Below, one piece after another: positions 30,180 to 38,744 of a DNA stretch of 64,000 nucleotides (within the stretch, counting starts at the first letter, position 1; every line of letters starts with the position of its first letter). Source of the stretch: Bacillaceae bacterium IKA-2 (GTDB taxonomy: Bacteria > Bacillota > Bacilli > Bacillales > Anaerobacillaceae); the NCBI GenBank assembly GCA_031761875.1, contig CP134492.1:3968001-4032000 (forward strand), in the 5' to 3' direction. Under the pieces are notes generated by a model. That model searched no databases and was not told the origin of the DNA. It saw only the letters and a list, made by a program, of their open reading frames with translations. The translations under genes and the position numbers were made by a program.

Positions 30180-30758
30180 ATGGCTAAAAAACATCCAGTT
30201 TGGTTTCCAGGTGCCATCTATTATATCCGTTGGCATGGCAGTGGAGATGAGAACATTTTTTTTACAGATAAAGATTATCTTTCATTTTTATCGACTTTAG
30301 AAAATGTTCGCTACCAGTACCCCTTTTACTTACACTCCTATTGCCTCACCTCCAATTGTATTCAACTTTTACTAGAAACAACCCATGTTCATATCAAAGA
30401 TATCTTGAGTAGCCTCCATTTTGACTATACGAGTTATTTTACTAGCAACTATTTTTCCTTTAAAAAGCTTGTTCAAAGTAGATGTAGGCTTATTGATTCG
30501 GCCGATATATTTTTACAGGCAAGTAAGTTCATTCACCTCACTCCTTATCGCACGAAGATCGTTACCACGACCAAAGATTACCGTTGGAGCAGCTACATTT
30601 CATTTATTAGCCGCCCCCCTAATGATTATGTAGTTACCTCCCGAATTCACACATTTTTTCCTGAACCGAAAATGAAGCACTATCTTCTCTTTGTCGAGGC
30701 TGAGAAGATCGAAGCAAACATTAACTTGGGTAGCGCCCAAAAGGAGGTAATTAAATGA
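30180..30758 (+). CDS. Degenerate REP-associated (Y1/HUH) transposase-like protein coupled to ssbB
   Basis: This 192-residue protein aligns by eye with the Bacillus Y1-transposase family: it has a WFPGAIYYI start, YPFYLHSYCLTSN, FIHLTPYRTKI and YRWSSYISFI. In active relatives the strand after YCL.. carries the metal-binding HxH pair (NHVHLLLE); here it reads NCIQLLLE. The usual RGN near residue 22 is WHG. The protein is therefore unlikely to cut DNA as an HUH enzyme. A tyrosine is retained in FDYTSYFTSNY. The ATG follows GGAG. The stop overlaps the ssbB start (ATGA), implying translational coupling. Confidence 0.75.
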   Translation: MAKKHPVWFPGAIYYIRWHGSGDENIFFTDKDYLSFLSTLENVRYQYPFYLHSYCLTSNCIQLLLETTHVHIKDILSSLHFDYTSYFTSNYFSFKKLVQSRCRLIDSADIFLQASKFIHLTPYRTKIVTTTKDYRWSSYISFISRPPNDYVVTSRIHTFFPEPKMKHYLLFVEAEKIEANINLGSAQKEVIK

Positions 30759-31114
30759 ATCAAGTGTTACTTACTGGGAGATTCTCAAAAGACCCAGAAC
30801 TACACTATTCGAAGGACGGTATCGGCGTGTCCTCGTTTCACCTAGCTGTAAAACGAAGCTATAAAAATTCAGATGGCACATATGAAGCAGACTTCATTCC
30901 TTGTGTCTCGTTTCGAAAAACAGCAGAAATTATTGCAAGCTATTGTGATAAAGGCTCCCTCATCGCTTTATCAGGCCGAATTCAGACAAGAAGCTACGAA
31001 AACAAAGATGGGGTCAAAATCTACGTAACAGAAGTGGTCGCTGACAGCATTGAATTTTTACAAAAAAAGAAAGCTGATACGCCCGCTAAGGAGGAATTAG
31101 ATGTTTTTTCCTAG
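30755..31114 (+). CDS. ssbB: Single-stranded DNA-binding protein SsbB
   Basis: This 119-residue OB-fold SSB opens MNQVLLTGRFSKDPEL and contains ALSGRIQTRSYENKDG. It ends DVFS and lacks the acidic DDDIPF-type tail that housekeeping SsbA uses to bind partners, matching the competence-type SsbB (YwpH) of Bacillus. AAGGAGG lies in the end of the upstream gene. It is expected to protect incoming DNA during transformation. Confidence 0.85.
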   Translation: MNQVLLTGRFSKDPELHYSKDGIGVSSFHLAVKRSYKNSDGTYEADFIPCVSFRKTAEIIASYCDKGSLIALSGRIQTRSYENKDGVKIYVTEVVADSIEFLQKKKADTPAKEELDVFS

Positions 31115-31154
31115 TGGCTAAGACTAATTTTCGACAAAAATGGAGGGTTTCTCA

Positions 31155-31376
31155 TTGATAAATGCGAATATTGTAAAAAATAATAAATTTTCTAAAAAAA
31201 ATGTCATTTCTTTCTTGATTTTTTTAAAATTTCAAAATAAACTAGAAGAGGAAATTAATGAAATAAATACAAAAATTGAAAAATTAGTCAATAAAATCGA
31301 TAAACTCCATATTGAAAACATCCATAGTGATGAAATCATCCTCCAACATTGCAGAAACCGATCAAAACAAAACTGA
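31155..31376 (+). CDS. Small hypothetical protein, possible coiled coil
   Basis: A 73-residue frame starts at TTG 31155 with GGAGGG seven bases before it, 40 bases after ssbB. Residues about 30-55 (NKLEEEINEINTKIEKLV) look like a short coiled coil. No family is recognised. Base content is much more AT-rich than ssbB, so it may be spurious. Confidence 0.35.
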   Translation: MINANIVKNNKFSKKNVISFLIFLKFQNKLEEEINEINTKIEKLVNKIDKLHIENIHSDEIILQHCRNRSKQN

Positions 31377-31406
31377 CATTAACCTAAGCTCGCTAAACCG
31401 CCATTT

Positions 31407-31565
31407 ACTAACATAAGTATTCATTGGTTTGTTTACTACGAAAGCGAAAATCAAACGCGGTTATTTCCCTAAATGCATTAGTATTCATCGGTTTGTTTAC
31501 TACAAAAACGAAAACAAAATGTGGATATTGCTTTAAATGCATTAGTATTCATCGGTTTGTTTACT
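31407..31565. repeat. 64-bp tandem array (about 2.5 copies)
   Basis: Units start at 31407, 31471 and 31535. Copies two and three are identical over AAATGCATTAGTATTCATCG and beyond, and the first is diverged. It is not CRISPR-like: there are no unique spacers and the unit is contiguous. Confidence 0.8.
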
Positions 31566-31928
31566 TCCCTTAATTCTTTATATAAAGTTCTGTAAGTACC
31601 TTACTTTTCTTTCGAAATACTCACCTAGTGGTGTTTACTGATATTTTTATATAACCATTGTCAATCAAAATTTTGAACACCAAGTACAGTCACGAGTTTT
31701 ATTCGCAAGTTTAGTTTCATTCCCCGTGAATGGTTTCCTGTTTTCATGTTCTTACTACTCGACCCCCTAGCAATATTGAAAACAGGGATCAGACACTTTG
31801 TTTTTCACACTTTTTTTCTTTTCCATGTTCATATAGAAGAGCTGACAATCACAGACAGAAGTGAGCATACGAAGAGAATCACAAGTTTGGATTACACGAT
31901 TTTTTGCTTGTCCCCATTTACAATTGAA

Positions 31929-31974
31929 ATAGAGGGTGCTCCAGTATTCATTTACTGGAGCACCCTCTATTTGA
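31929..31974. terminator. Strong bidirectional hairpin
   Basis: The ~18-bp stem AATAGAGGGTGCTCCAGTA/TACTGGAGCACCCTCTATT has a short loop and AT-rich flanks (ATTTGATTTC). It probably ends the ssbB transcript. Confidence 0.75.
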
Positions 31975-32058
31975 TTTCAAACACGGACATGGACAAGTAC
32001 TTCTAACATTAGCCTCGCTTATGGTATTATAGGACTAGCAAAGAAATGCTCAAAAAAA

Positions 32059-32159
32059 GCGGTGCCTGACACCAAAGAGATAACTTTGTGAAAAAAATAA
32101 TGATAGTATTGGCTTGAACAGTGGATTTCTCGTTCAAAATTCACATGGTGTCTGACACC
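32059..32159. repeat. GGTGCCTGACACC element, 101 bp
   Basis: The copy runs from GCGGTGCCTGACACC to GGTGTCTGACACC. It ends about 35 bases before the neopullulanase start, so it probably lies in its leader or promoter. It is closely related to the copy at 33954-34054, in the same orientation. Confidence 0.85.
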
Positions 32160-32194
32160 GAATGTAAGAGCACATACCAATATTGGAGGAATTA

Positions 32195-33964
32195 ATGATG
32201 TTATTAGAAGCAATTTACCATCGGCCTAAATCAAACTACGCTTACGCCTATAATGAAGAAACACTACATATCCGCGTTCGTACTAAGCGGGATGATATGG
32301 ATCAGGTGTATTTACTCCACTGTGATAAATACAATCTGCATGAAACTGGCTTTACAAAAGTAGAAATGTCAAAGCTCGCAAGCGACACCCTGTTTGACTA
32401 TTATCAAGCTGAAGTCACGCCTGAATATCGACGTTGTGCTTATTTATTTGAGTTTATTTCAGGTGAAGAGAAAATCTCCATGAATGAAGTCGGATTTGTC
32501 GAAAAAACAGTTGACGATACCACGATTTTATTCGCGACTGGTTTATTTGAATATCCATTTCTGAATGCGATTGACGTAATGAAGCCGCCTCAGTGGGTAA
32601 AGGATGCTGTTTTTTATCAAATATTCCCGGAGCGGTTTGGTAATGGTGACCCTACTAATGATCCAAAAGATGTTGAACTTTGGGACGAAGCAGAACCGAC
32701 GCGCAATAATTTTTTTGGTGGCGACTTACAAGGTGTCATTGATCATCTCGACCATTTAGTTGAGCTCGGTATTAACGCGATTTATTTTACGCCAATTTTC
32801 GAAGCCTTCTCAAACCATAAATACGATACAATTGATTATTTGACTGTTGATCCTCAGTTTGGTGACAGCAAGCTTGCTCGAAAATTAGTGGAAAAGTGCC
32901 ACGAAAAAGGCATTAAAGTTATGCTTGACGCTGTTTTTAATCACTCTGGGTATTTTTTCGCTCCGTTTCAAGATGTCCTTAAAAATGGCGAAAAATCGGA
33001 ATTTAAAGACTGGTTTTATATTCGTGAGTATCCAGTTGTAACTGATCCAAAAGCAAATTACGATACATTTGCATTCGTTCCTGAAATGCCTAAATTAAAT
33101 ACTGAACATCCTTTGGTGAAAGAATATTTATTAGAAGTTGCTCGCTATTGGATTGCAGATATTGGGTGTGACGGTTGGAGACTTGATGTTGCCAACGAAG
33201 TCGATCACCAATTTTGGCGCGAATTTCGCCAAGTCGTTAAGAGCGCAAATCCAGAGGCCTATATATTAGGAGAGATTTGGCACAATTCATTACCGTGGTT
33301 ACAAGGCGATCAATTCGATGCGATCATGAACTATCCAGTGACAACCTCAGTTTTAGAATTTTTCTGTAAAGATATCATTGATGCCGAAGAATTTATGGGC
33401 CGCCTTGACGCGATCATGCTTGCTTATCCATTACAAGTAAACGAGGCATCATTTAATCTTTTAGATTCTCATGATACCGCTCGTTTATTAACGATATCTA
33501 AAGACAACAAAAAGCGAATGAAGCTTGCCGCAACATTTCAACTAACTTATCTCGGTGCTCCTTGCATTTATTACGGAGATGAAATCGGGATGACCGGCGA
33601 CAACGACCCTGACTGCCGCAAGCCGATGGTATGGGATAAAACAAAACAAGATCTCGAGCTATTTGAATTTTATAAGAGCATGATTAAATTACGACTTGAA
33701 AACCGAGCCCTCCGCGATGGAACATTTCGATTTTTAACCGCTGAGAAAAAGTCAAAGCTAGTCGCCTATGAGCGAACCACTGAGAATACTCGTTTTATCA
33801 TTGCTATGAATAGTAGTGAAGAAGCAGCCGCTATTCAGATTCCCGGCGCTAGCGATTCTTCTTGGCATGTAGTCAGCGGCAGCGGCGTCATTACGACCAA
33901 AGGTAACACACTGAAAGTCACCCTGCCCGCATTAGAGTACGTCATCATCAAAAGCGGTGCCTGA
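32195..33964 (+). CDS. Neopullulanase / cyclomaltodextrinase (GH13 subfamily 20 type)
   Basis: This 589-residue enzyme hydrolyses cyclodextrins, pullulan or maltodextrins, and is probably cytosolic as no signal peptide is present. An N-terminal CBM34-like domain (1-120) precedes the TIM barrel. The catalytic nucleophile lies in DGWRLDVANEVDH, the acid/base in LGEIWHNS, and the third acid in NLLDSHDTARL. VFYQIFPERFGNGDP is the family's barrel start. The ATG at 32195 follows GGAGG by five bases. No sugar transporter or regulator is adjacent. The stop codon (TGA) lies inside a repeat element. Two same-direction repeat copies bracket the gene. Confidence 0.93.
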   Translation: MMLLEAIYHRPKSNYAYAYNEETLHIRVRTKRDDMDQVYLLHCDKYNLHETGFTKVEMSKLASDTLFDYYQAEVTPEYRRCAYLFEFISGEEKISMNEVGFVEKTVDDTTILFATGLFEYPFLNAIDVMKPPQWVKDAVFYQIFPERFGNGDPTNDPKDVELWDEAEPTRNNFFGGDLQGVIDHLDHLVELGINAIYFTPIFEAFSNHKYDTIDYLTVDPQFGDSKLARKLVEKCHEKGIKVMLDAVFNHSGYFFAPFQDVLKNGEKSEFKDWFYIREYPVVTDPKANYDTFAFVPEMPKLNTEHPLVKEYLLEVARYWIADIGCDGWRLDVANEVDHQFWREFRQVVKSANPEAYILGEIWHNSLPWLQGDQFDAIMNYPVTTSVLEFFCKDIIDAEEFMGRLDAIMLAYPLQVNEASFNLLDSHDTARLLTISKDNKKRMKLAATFQLTYLGAPCIYYGDEIGMTGDNDPDCRKPMVWDKTKQDLELFEFYKSMIKLRLENRALRDGTFRFLTAEKKSKLVAYERTTENTRFIIAMNSSEEAAAIQIPGASDSSWHVVSGSGVITTKGNTLKVTLPALEYVIIKSGA

Positions 33965-34054
33965 CACCAAAGAGATAAGTTTGTGAAAAAAACAGCGGTG
34001 GAATCGGCTTGAACAATGGGTTTGTCGACCTAAATTCACATGGTGTCTGACACC
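33954..34054. repeat. GGTGCCTGACACC element, 101 bp, overlapping a CDS end
   Basis: The element begins inside the last codons of the neopullulanase gene. The sequence AAAGCGGTGCCTGACACC supplies Ser-Gly-Ala-stop. It ends GGTGTCTGACACC. Orientation is the same as at 32059, and most of the first 45 bases agree. Confidence 0.85.
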
Positions 34055-34178
34055 ATGCGTGGACGATTCGGCGATTTGTCCGTGTGGGACGGACGCTAGA
34101 CACGAGGTCAACTGGAACCACCTCCAAGTAGGCTCAGGTAATTTCCTACAACCGTCCGCATTCCCATCACGATTAATG

Positions 34179-34222
34179 AAAAAGACTGAGCACCTGCCAA
34201 TCGGCGGGTGCTCAGTCTTTTT
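34179..34222. terminator. Bidirectional terminator between convergent genes
   Basis: The stem AAAAAGACTGAGCACC/GGGTGCTCAGTCTTTTT has U-tracts on both strands. It ends three bases before the stop of the minus-strand gene. Confidence 0.92.
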
Positions 34223-34224
34223 AT

Positions 34225-34617
34225 TTAGTTCGCTACATATTCTTGTAATATGTTGTCAACTTTGTTTTTCCACTGCTTGTAAGCTGGTAGCAGGAAGTCG
34301 TGGATAAAAGCTTTTTTCTCTTCTGAATCATTGATTATTTCATTTAAATGAAGAACTTGCTCTAAAATCGCTGGAAATTTTTCTAATTGTCTAGATAGTC
34401 CGCTATCATAGGTCAAGATTGAACCGATCGTTGTATTAGAACTGTTAAGGGGAACAAAGGCACCGACAATATCTTTCAACAGTTTATCTCCTGAACCGAA
34501 GTTTCGTTCTTGATAGCTAATATCAACGAGCTCAATACCGTCTTCTACAGTAATTAGTAACTGAATATACTGTCTTACAAAATCATATTGCTCTTCTGTT
34601 AATGGTTTGATCCTCAT
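34225..34617 (-). CDS. Hypothetical protein beside the flagellar cluster
   Basis: This protein of about 130 residues is mostly helical, acidic and soluble, and no family is recognised. The start is the ATG at 34617 or the GTG three bases before it; AGAAGG is very close to both. The C-terminus (LLPAYKQWKNKVDNILQEYV) resembles the end of the protein at 38745-39113 (LTPQMKKWKEELEEAFQTYI). This suggests a shared helical family within the flagellar region. It lies downstream of fliT but 220 bases away. Confidence 0.6.
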   Translation of the reverse strand: MRIKPLTEEQYDFVRQYIQLLITVEDGIELVDISYQERNFGSGDKLLKDIVGAFVPLNSSNTTIGSILTYDSGLSRQLEKFPAILEQVLHLNEIINDSEEKKAFIHDFLLPAYKQWKNKVDNILQEYVAN

Positions 34618-34840
34618 CACCTTCTAAAAGTAAGGGTACCGCTCCGACCATGGCAGAAGCAGTCCTATGGATTAATAAAAATAATTCTTTTAAATATTCT
34701 TTTGTTTTCACTAGCAAACTGACAACCGATATGAAGAGTTTTGTGAAAACTTGACATGACATAAGTGATAACCACTCTTACACTCGCGACCTGAAACCGC
34801 ACTTGCACTTAAATCCGGTGAGTAACTAATTGTCACAACT

Positions 34841-35188
34841 TTAATTTTTCTTATCAATAAAAAAACCGTCTGGTTGCGTGGTGTTTGGATTCTCGTACTT
34901 CATACCTGTTTGCTTTTGTAGCTTCAATTTGTTCATATCTGCTTTAATAACCGCCAGATACGACGCAAGCTGCTGCTGGATGGTCTTATTCCACTCAACA
35001 ATTGAAAGAGCCATTTCTTGCTCTTGTCGATCACTAGGTTCCTTTAGTCCACTCACTAGCTCTTCACGCTTTTGTAATAAAGACTCAACCATCTCAATAT
35101 AAGGCTCACGATCTTCTTTCGGTAACGACGTTTCTAAGAATTCACACAGTTCCTTAGTTAGATCATAAAGTTCTTTAACTGTTGTCAC
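34841..35188 (-). CDS. fliT: Flagellar protein FliT (filament-cap chaperone)
   Basis: This 115-residue helical protein ends in GFFIDKKN. Size and position directly behind fliS match Bacillus FliT, the chaperone or regulator of the FliD cap protein. Its first base overlaps the fliS stop. FliT sequences are weakly conserved, so the call rests mainly on order and helix content. Confidence 0.8.
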   Translation of the reverse strand: MTTVKELYDLTKELCEFLETSLPKEDREPYIEMVESLLQKREELVSGLKEPSDRQEQEMALSIVEWNKTIQQQLASYLAVIKADMNKLKLQKQTGMKYENPNTTQPDGFFIDKKN

Positions 35189-35592
35189 TAAGCCTGCCTA
35201 CTTTCTCCGTGGCGCTGCTTTCGATCAAGCTGTACAACTTGTTTCCAAGTATCACGAAACTCAATGACAAAAAGCTCTGCCTCAGCTAATGCAGTAAGAT
35301 CATTTTTTGTATTAGCATCTATTAATCTATTTAAAATAAAATCATACATGCGCATCATTTCTTTGCCGATTTCACTATCGGTTTTTAACGTCACCATAAG
35401 TTCACGAATAATAGCTTGGGCCTTTAATATATTCAAATTTTTCACTTGAATATTTTCTTTTTCCATTCCTATTCTTGCTTGCTTAATAAACTTTAAACAA
35501 CCGTTGTATAGCATTAATGTAAGCTCGCCAGGTGATGCTTGTGCGGTCGTATTTTTTTTGTATGTTGCTGCATATGGATTTGAAATTGCCAT
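35188..35592 (-). CDS. fliS: Flagellin export chaperone FliS
   Basis: This 134-residue four-helix chaperone keeps flagellin unfolded and delivers it to the export gate. The opening ISNPYAATYKKNTTAQASPGELTLMLYNG-type sequence is diagnostic (SPGELTLMLYNGCLKFI). It lies between fliD and fliT. In Bacillus it also binds FliW-free Hag, so it belongs with fliW, csrA and hag here. Confidence 0.95.
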   Translation of the reverse strand: MAISNPYAATYKKNTTAQASPGELTLMLYNGCLKFIKQARIGMEKENIQVKNLNILKAQAIIRELMVTLKTDSEIGKEMMRMYDFILNRLIDANTKNDLTALAEAELFVIEFRDTWKQVVQLDRKQRHGESRQA

Positions 35593-35746
35593 TGTTAGCC
35601 TCCTATATATTCAGGCGAAAGTTACCTACTAATTAGCTGGTGCTCAAAAGGTTCGTTCACCTAAGCAACCGAATTTCTTTTGTTGACTCAGATTACCCCC
35701 TTTTAAACATTCACAACTAGTAGCTAGCTAGCCGCTATTACTTTTT

Positions 35747-37564
35747 TTACTGATTTCCAAACAGCATCGAAAACATGCTTTCTGCTTGCGCATTTGCTTG
35801 ATGCATTGCTTTTTCCATCGATGTGAACTGAGTCCAGTACCGTTCTTCAATTTGCTGAAGTCGGCGCTCAAAATTAGAGACCCTAGATTCAATGTCATTT
35901 AAATTTCTGCCTAGCGTAAACTGGTGGTTTTGTAGCTTACCATGACTACCACCTGCTCGCTCCGATACCATTCGCATCGTTACATCTAAACTATCACGCA
36001 TCCGACGAGCAAGTCCTTTATCTGCATTTGTTGGACCATCAGCTGTAAAAAGTTGAAAAACACCTTCAGGGTCATTTTCAATAGCTGTCCTTAATTTACT
36101 CTCATCAATTTCGAGCTTACCACGATCCATATAATCCCTTGACGTCGTAATTCCTAAATCAGTAAGTTGGCGAATATTAGAAGTGTCATTATTTACAGAA
36201 ACAGGACTATAAATATTTACCCGCAAACGATCTAAACCAGATGATAGTGCTTGGTCACGACGTAGCAATCCACTCATGGCCTTTTCTTCCCATGTCTCAA
36301 TATCTTTCTCAGACATCGCCTCTTTTTGTTCTTCAGTTAATGGCTTAAAGTCACGATGATGCTCTTCTGTAAGCTTACCATTTACCATTTCTAGCATATC
36401 ATTATACTCTTTAACAAAATTGACGATTGTGTCAAAAACTTTATCAACATCCGTTGAAATATTTAAGTTCACTGGAGAAGTTTCGAATGTAGCATTTAAA
36501 GAAATTGTTACACCGCTAATATTGAACGTATTTGAGTTTCTTTCAGTTTCAAGACCATTTATGGTGAACTTTGCATTTTCTCCACCTTTTTCCGTTCCCT
36601 CTTTTAAATCGAGAACATCTGTAAAGAAACCACCACTAAAAATCATTTCATTTCCACCGGTATTAAAATTCCCTGTCTCCTTACGTTGTATCGCCACTTT
36701 ATCTGTTTGTGAATCATAAAACATACTTACGCCAACAGAGGATGCATTAACTTCCGTCATTACTTGATTTAATGTTCTCGATCCTTGAAACGCAAAAGTT
36801 TCTTTGACTGCTTTACCTTCTGCATTAAATGTTTCAATAGAAGAAGTGAAATAGTTCCCCTCTGACACTGTCGCATACGTAACAGCAATTTTAGCGCCTT
36901 TGGCTAAGTCTTTACCGAAGTCTAGAACGCCCGTGTCACGATTAAACAGTACTTCGTCGTCCTTTAGCCCACCTTCAGGAAGACTTGTAACGACATTGTA
37001 AGCTTTGCCATTCACTTTAACTGACATTGCTTCCGCTAAATCAGCATCACCTACAAAATCTTTTTTACTTAATTCAAGTGTACTTTTTGCTTCTGTAAAT
37101 GTAATATTCTCTTTTTGTACAGTACCTTTTTTCCAGCTAAAACCATTTTCTCCACTAGCAAATAGGTCTTTCTGAGAATACAAGTCTTTTCCTGGATCAA
37201 TTTTCGTTCCACCCGCAACAGAAAGACTGTTCCCACTCGCATTTGTTGCTGCTGTTGCTAACCGATCTACTTTGGAAATCGTAAACGATCCATTAGACGC
37301 GGCAGAAGTCGCCGTCGCCGTGACAAAACTCGGGTTTGAACTGATTACTTTTTTCGCACTCATATTTGCACTTCGCATCACTGTATCAAAAATATTGTCA
37401 CGAAACTTGGCCATCATTGTATTTAACTCACGATAGGAATCACGTTTCCATTCTAATGTTTGCTTTTGTTGTGTTAACTTATCCATCGGCATTCTTTCAG
37501 CACGCATTAAATCTTTGATAATTTGTTCTGTATCCATTCCAGACGCTAATCCACCGATTCTCAT
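35747..37564 (-). CDS. fliD: Flagellar filament cap protein FliD
   Basis: This 605-residue cap protein guides flagellin polymerisation. The N-terminal segment MRIGGLASGMDTEQIIKDLM is diagnostic, and the C-terminal helices (ERRLQQIEERYWTQFTSMEK) end in SMLFGNQ. It is longer than the ~500-residue B. subtilis protein; the extra length lies in the variable middle (100-330). The ATG at 37564 is chosen because GAGGTG lies eight bases upstream. A SigD promoter lies at 37604-37631. Confidence 0.96.
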   Translation of the reverse strand: MRIGGLASGMDTEQIIKDLMRAERMPMDKLTQQKQTLEWKRDSYRELNTMMAKFRDNIFDTVMRSANMSAKKVISSNPSFVTATATSAASNGSFTISKVDRLATAATNASGNSLSVAGGTKIDPGKDLYSQKDLFASGENGFSWKKGTVQKENITFTEAKSTLELSKKDFVGDADLAEAMSVKVNGKAYNVVTSLPEGGLKDDEVLFNRDTGVLDFGKDLAKGAKIAVTYATVSEGNYFTSSIETFNAEGKAVKETFAFQGSRTLNQVMTEVNASSVGVSMFYDSQTDKVAIQRKETGNFNTGGNEMIFSGGFFTDVLDLKEGTEKGGENAKFTINGLETERNSNTFNISGVTISLNATFETSPVNLNISTDVDKVFDTIVNFVKEYNDMLEMVNGKLTEEHHRDFKPLTEEQKEAMSEKDIETWEEKAMSGLLRRDQALSSGLDRLRVNIYSPVSVNNDTSNIRQLTDLGITTSRDYMDRGKLEIDESKLRTAIENDPEGVFQLFTADGPTNADKGLARRMRDSLDVTMRMVSERAGGSHGKLQNHQFTLGRNLNDIESRVSNFERRLQQIEERYWTQFTSMEKAMHQANAQAESMFSMLFGNQ

Positions 37565-37603
37565 CTTACACACACCTCATTCCTCTATTACTACTTATCC
37601 TTA

Positions 37604-37631
37604 ATATCGGATACGACCACTATTATCTTTA
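37604..37631 (-). promoter_or_regulatory. SigD-type promoter of fliD operon
   Basis: TAAA (37628-37631), a 16-base spacer and TCCGATAT (37604-37611) on the minus strand fit the motility sigma consensus TAAA-N15-GCCGATAT with one mismatch. It lies 40 bases upstream of fliD. Confidence 0.75.
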
Positions 37632-37640
37632 GGTTTTTTG

Positions 37641-37680
37641 AAAAAATAAAAAAGAGTACCCGATTAATATCGTCGCACTC
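37641..37680 (-). terminator. Terminator after flaG
   Basis: An imperfect stem (GAGTGCGA pairing with the region GGGTACTC) is followed on the minus strand by TTTTTTATT. It is directly after the flaG stop. Confidence 0.6.
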
Positions 37681-37690
37681 TCCTAGGTAA

Positions 37691-38071
37691 TCACGCTTTT
37701 TTATCAACAATTAACCCTACATGCTCAAGCATTGAAGATACCATATCCAAAAATTCCCGCGGTGGAATTTGTCGAACGACTTCCTTCGTCTTTTTGTCAA
37801 CCACTTCAACGAAAACACGATTTAAATTTTCATGAACTTGAAATTTTAAGGAGGTTAAATTTAATTCTAAAAACTTATTAACACTATCAATATTTGTATC
37901 AAGATCTGCCTTAGAAATCTCTTTCGTTTTCTTTTCTTCCGTTTGTTGCTGTTTATCTTTTAAAGTTTCTTTTACGCTGTCTTGAATTGCCTCAGTAGCT
38001 GTTTTGACTTCCTTGTCCTTCATTTTTGTTATGTCAAAAGAATTTGATCCAGATAACGACTTCACTTCCAT
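37691..38071 (-). CDS. flaG: FlaG family flagellar protein
   Basis: This 126-residue protein has a variable, Lys/Glu-rich N-terminal half and the conserved C-terminal FlaG domain. That domain carries LKFQVHENLNRVFVEVVDK and the VVRQIPPREFLDM motif. FlaG influences filament length in other bacteria; in Bacillus it is yvyC, next to fliD. It has its own SigD promoter (38110-38136) and terminator. Confidence 0.93.
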   Translation of the reverse strand: MEVKSLSGSNSFDITKMKDKEVKTATEAIQDSVKETLKDKQQQTEEKKTKEISKADLDTNIDSVNKFLELNLTSLKFQVHENLNRVFVEVVDKKTKEVVRQIPPREFLDMVSSMLEHVGLIVDKKA

Positions 38072-38109
38072 GTGAATAGCCTCCTTGTTTGAAAACGCTC
38101 TTTTTATTT

Positions 38110-38136
38110 ATATCGGAGGAAAACTAAAAATTCTTA
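38110..38136 (-). promoter_or_regulatory. SigD-type promoter of flaG
   Basis: TAAG (38133-38136), exactly 15 bases, then TCCGATAT (38110-38117) on the minus strand: one mismatch in each box relative to TAAA-N15-GCCGATAT. Confidence 0.7.
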
Positions 38137-38426
38137 ATACAAATAAGCTGAAACTGATAAAATAAGTCTTTATACCTATGCTATAATGACAAGTTTCACG
38201 TTATCACATAAGACCAATGGAATCATTGTCATCTTAACGCATAATGAATTTAAGCCACTTGTATTTCTACGGATAAACCTAATACAATTTTCAGCAGTGA
38301 ACAACTGCATCAATTACTTTGGAAGACGGACAGTCTTGGAGATCTTCGAATAATATTGGCAAATAAAAATTGATTCTGATCCAAGTGACCGATATATGTA
38401 GAGACCCTTTTTGACTAATTTATCAT

Positions 38427-38456
38427 AAAAATATAGAGCAACCAAGTGGCTGCTCT
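38427..38456 (-). terminator. Terminator after the YjfB-like gene
   Basis: The 9-bp stem AGAGCAGCC/GGTTGCTCT with a four-base loop is followed by ATATTTTTAT on the minus strand. Confidence 0.85.
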
Positions 38457-38470
38457 AGAAATGCTTGTTT

Positions 38471-38671
38471 CTATAATTTTAAATCAATACTTCCACCGAG
38501 GTGCGGCTGGGCTGCATGCTGAATCGCATCGGCCCCTGCAGTACTCATCAGCTTTTGCAACGCTTCACTTTGCTGCTCGGAATTACCCAATGCTTTCTTC
38601 ATGATAGACATCGAAGCTTGTTGTTGGACTTGTCCTTGGCTAAGTGCCATTGATAGTAGCGCTATGTCCAT
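38471..38671 (-). CDS. YjfB-family putative motility protein
   Basis: This 66-residue protein has the YjfB pattern: MDIALLSMALSQGQVQQQAS, an amphipathic middle helix with KKALGNSEQQ, and a C-terminal HPHLGG-like end (QPHLGGSIDLKL). In this family the gene is often SigD controlled and near flagellar genes, but the role is unknown. GGAGGTG precedes the ATG. Confidence 0.85.
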   Translation of the reverse strand: MDIALLSMALSQGQVQQQASMSIMKKALGNSEQQSEALQKLMSTAGADAIQHAAQPHLGGSIDLKL

Positions 38672-38744
38672 GTGAACACCTCCTAGTTTAGTCGTTTAAA
38701 ATTAAGCGTGAAACCTCTCTAACTTTGGTGTCGCAGTCAGTTAA

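Larger units (their letters stand above)
31377..32194. other. Intergenic region between ssbB and the neopullulanase
   Basis: This 818-base gap contains a 64-bp tandem array (31407-31565), a strong hairpin (31929-31974) and a GGTGCCTGACACC element (32059-32159). No credible gene was found in it. Confidence 0.6.
38072..38470. other. Intergenic region upstream of flaG
   Basis: This 399-base gap holds the flaG SigD promoter (38110-38136) and the terminator of the YjfB-like gene (38427-38456). A TATAAT on the plus strand near 38185 has no gene behind it. Confidence 0.5.

Noticed and set aside
31407-31565. Possible CRISPR array
   Set aside because: The 64-base unit repeats directly without unique spacers and has only two and a half copies; no cas gene is near.
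31746-32006. 86-residue plus-strand frame
   Set aside because: It spans the strong hairpin at 31929-31974, has no ribosome site and no recognisable domain.
32059-34054. Neopullulanase as a true composite transposon
   Set aside because: The flanking repeats encode no transposase and target duplications are not evident; recorded only as an arrangement worth testing.
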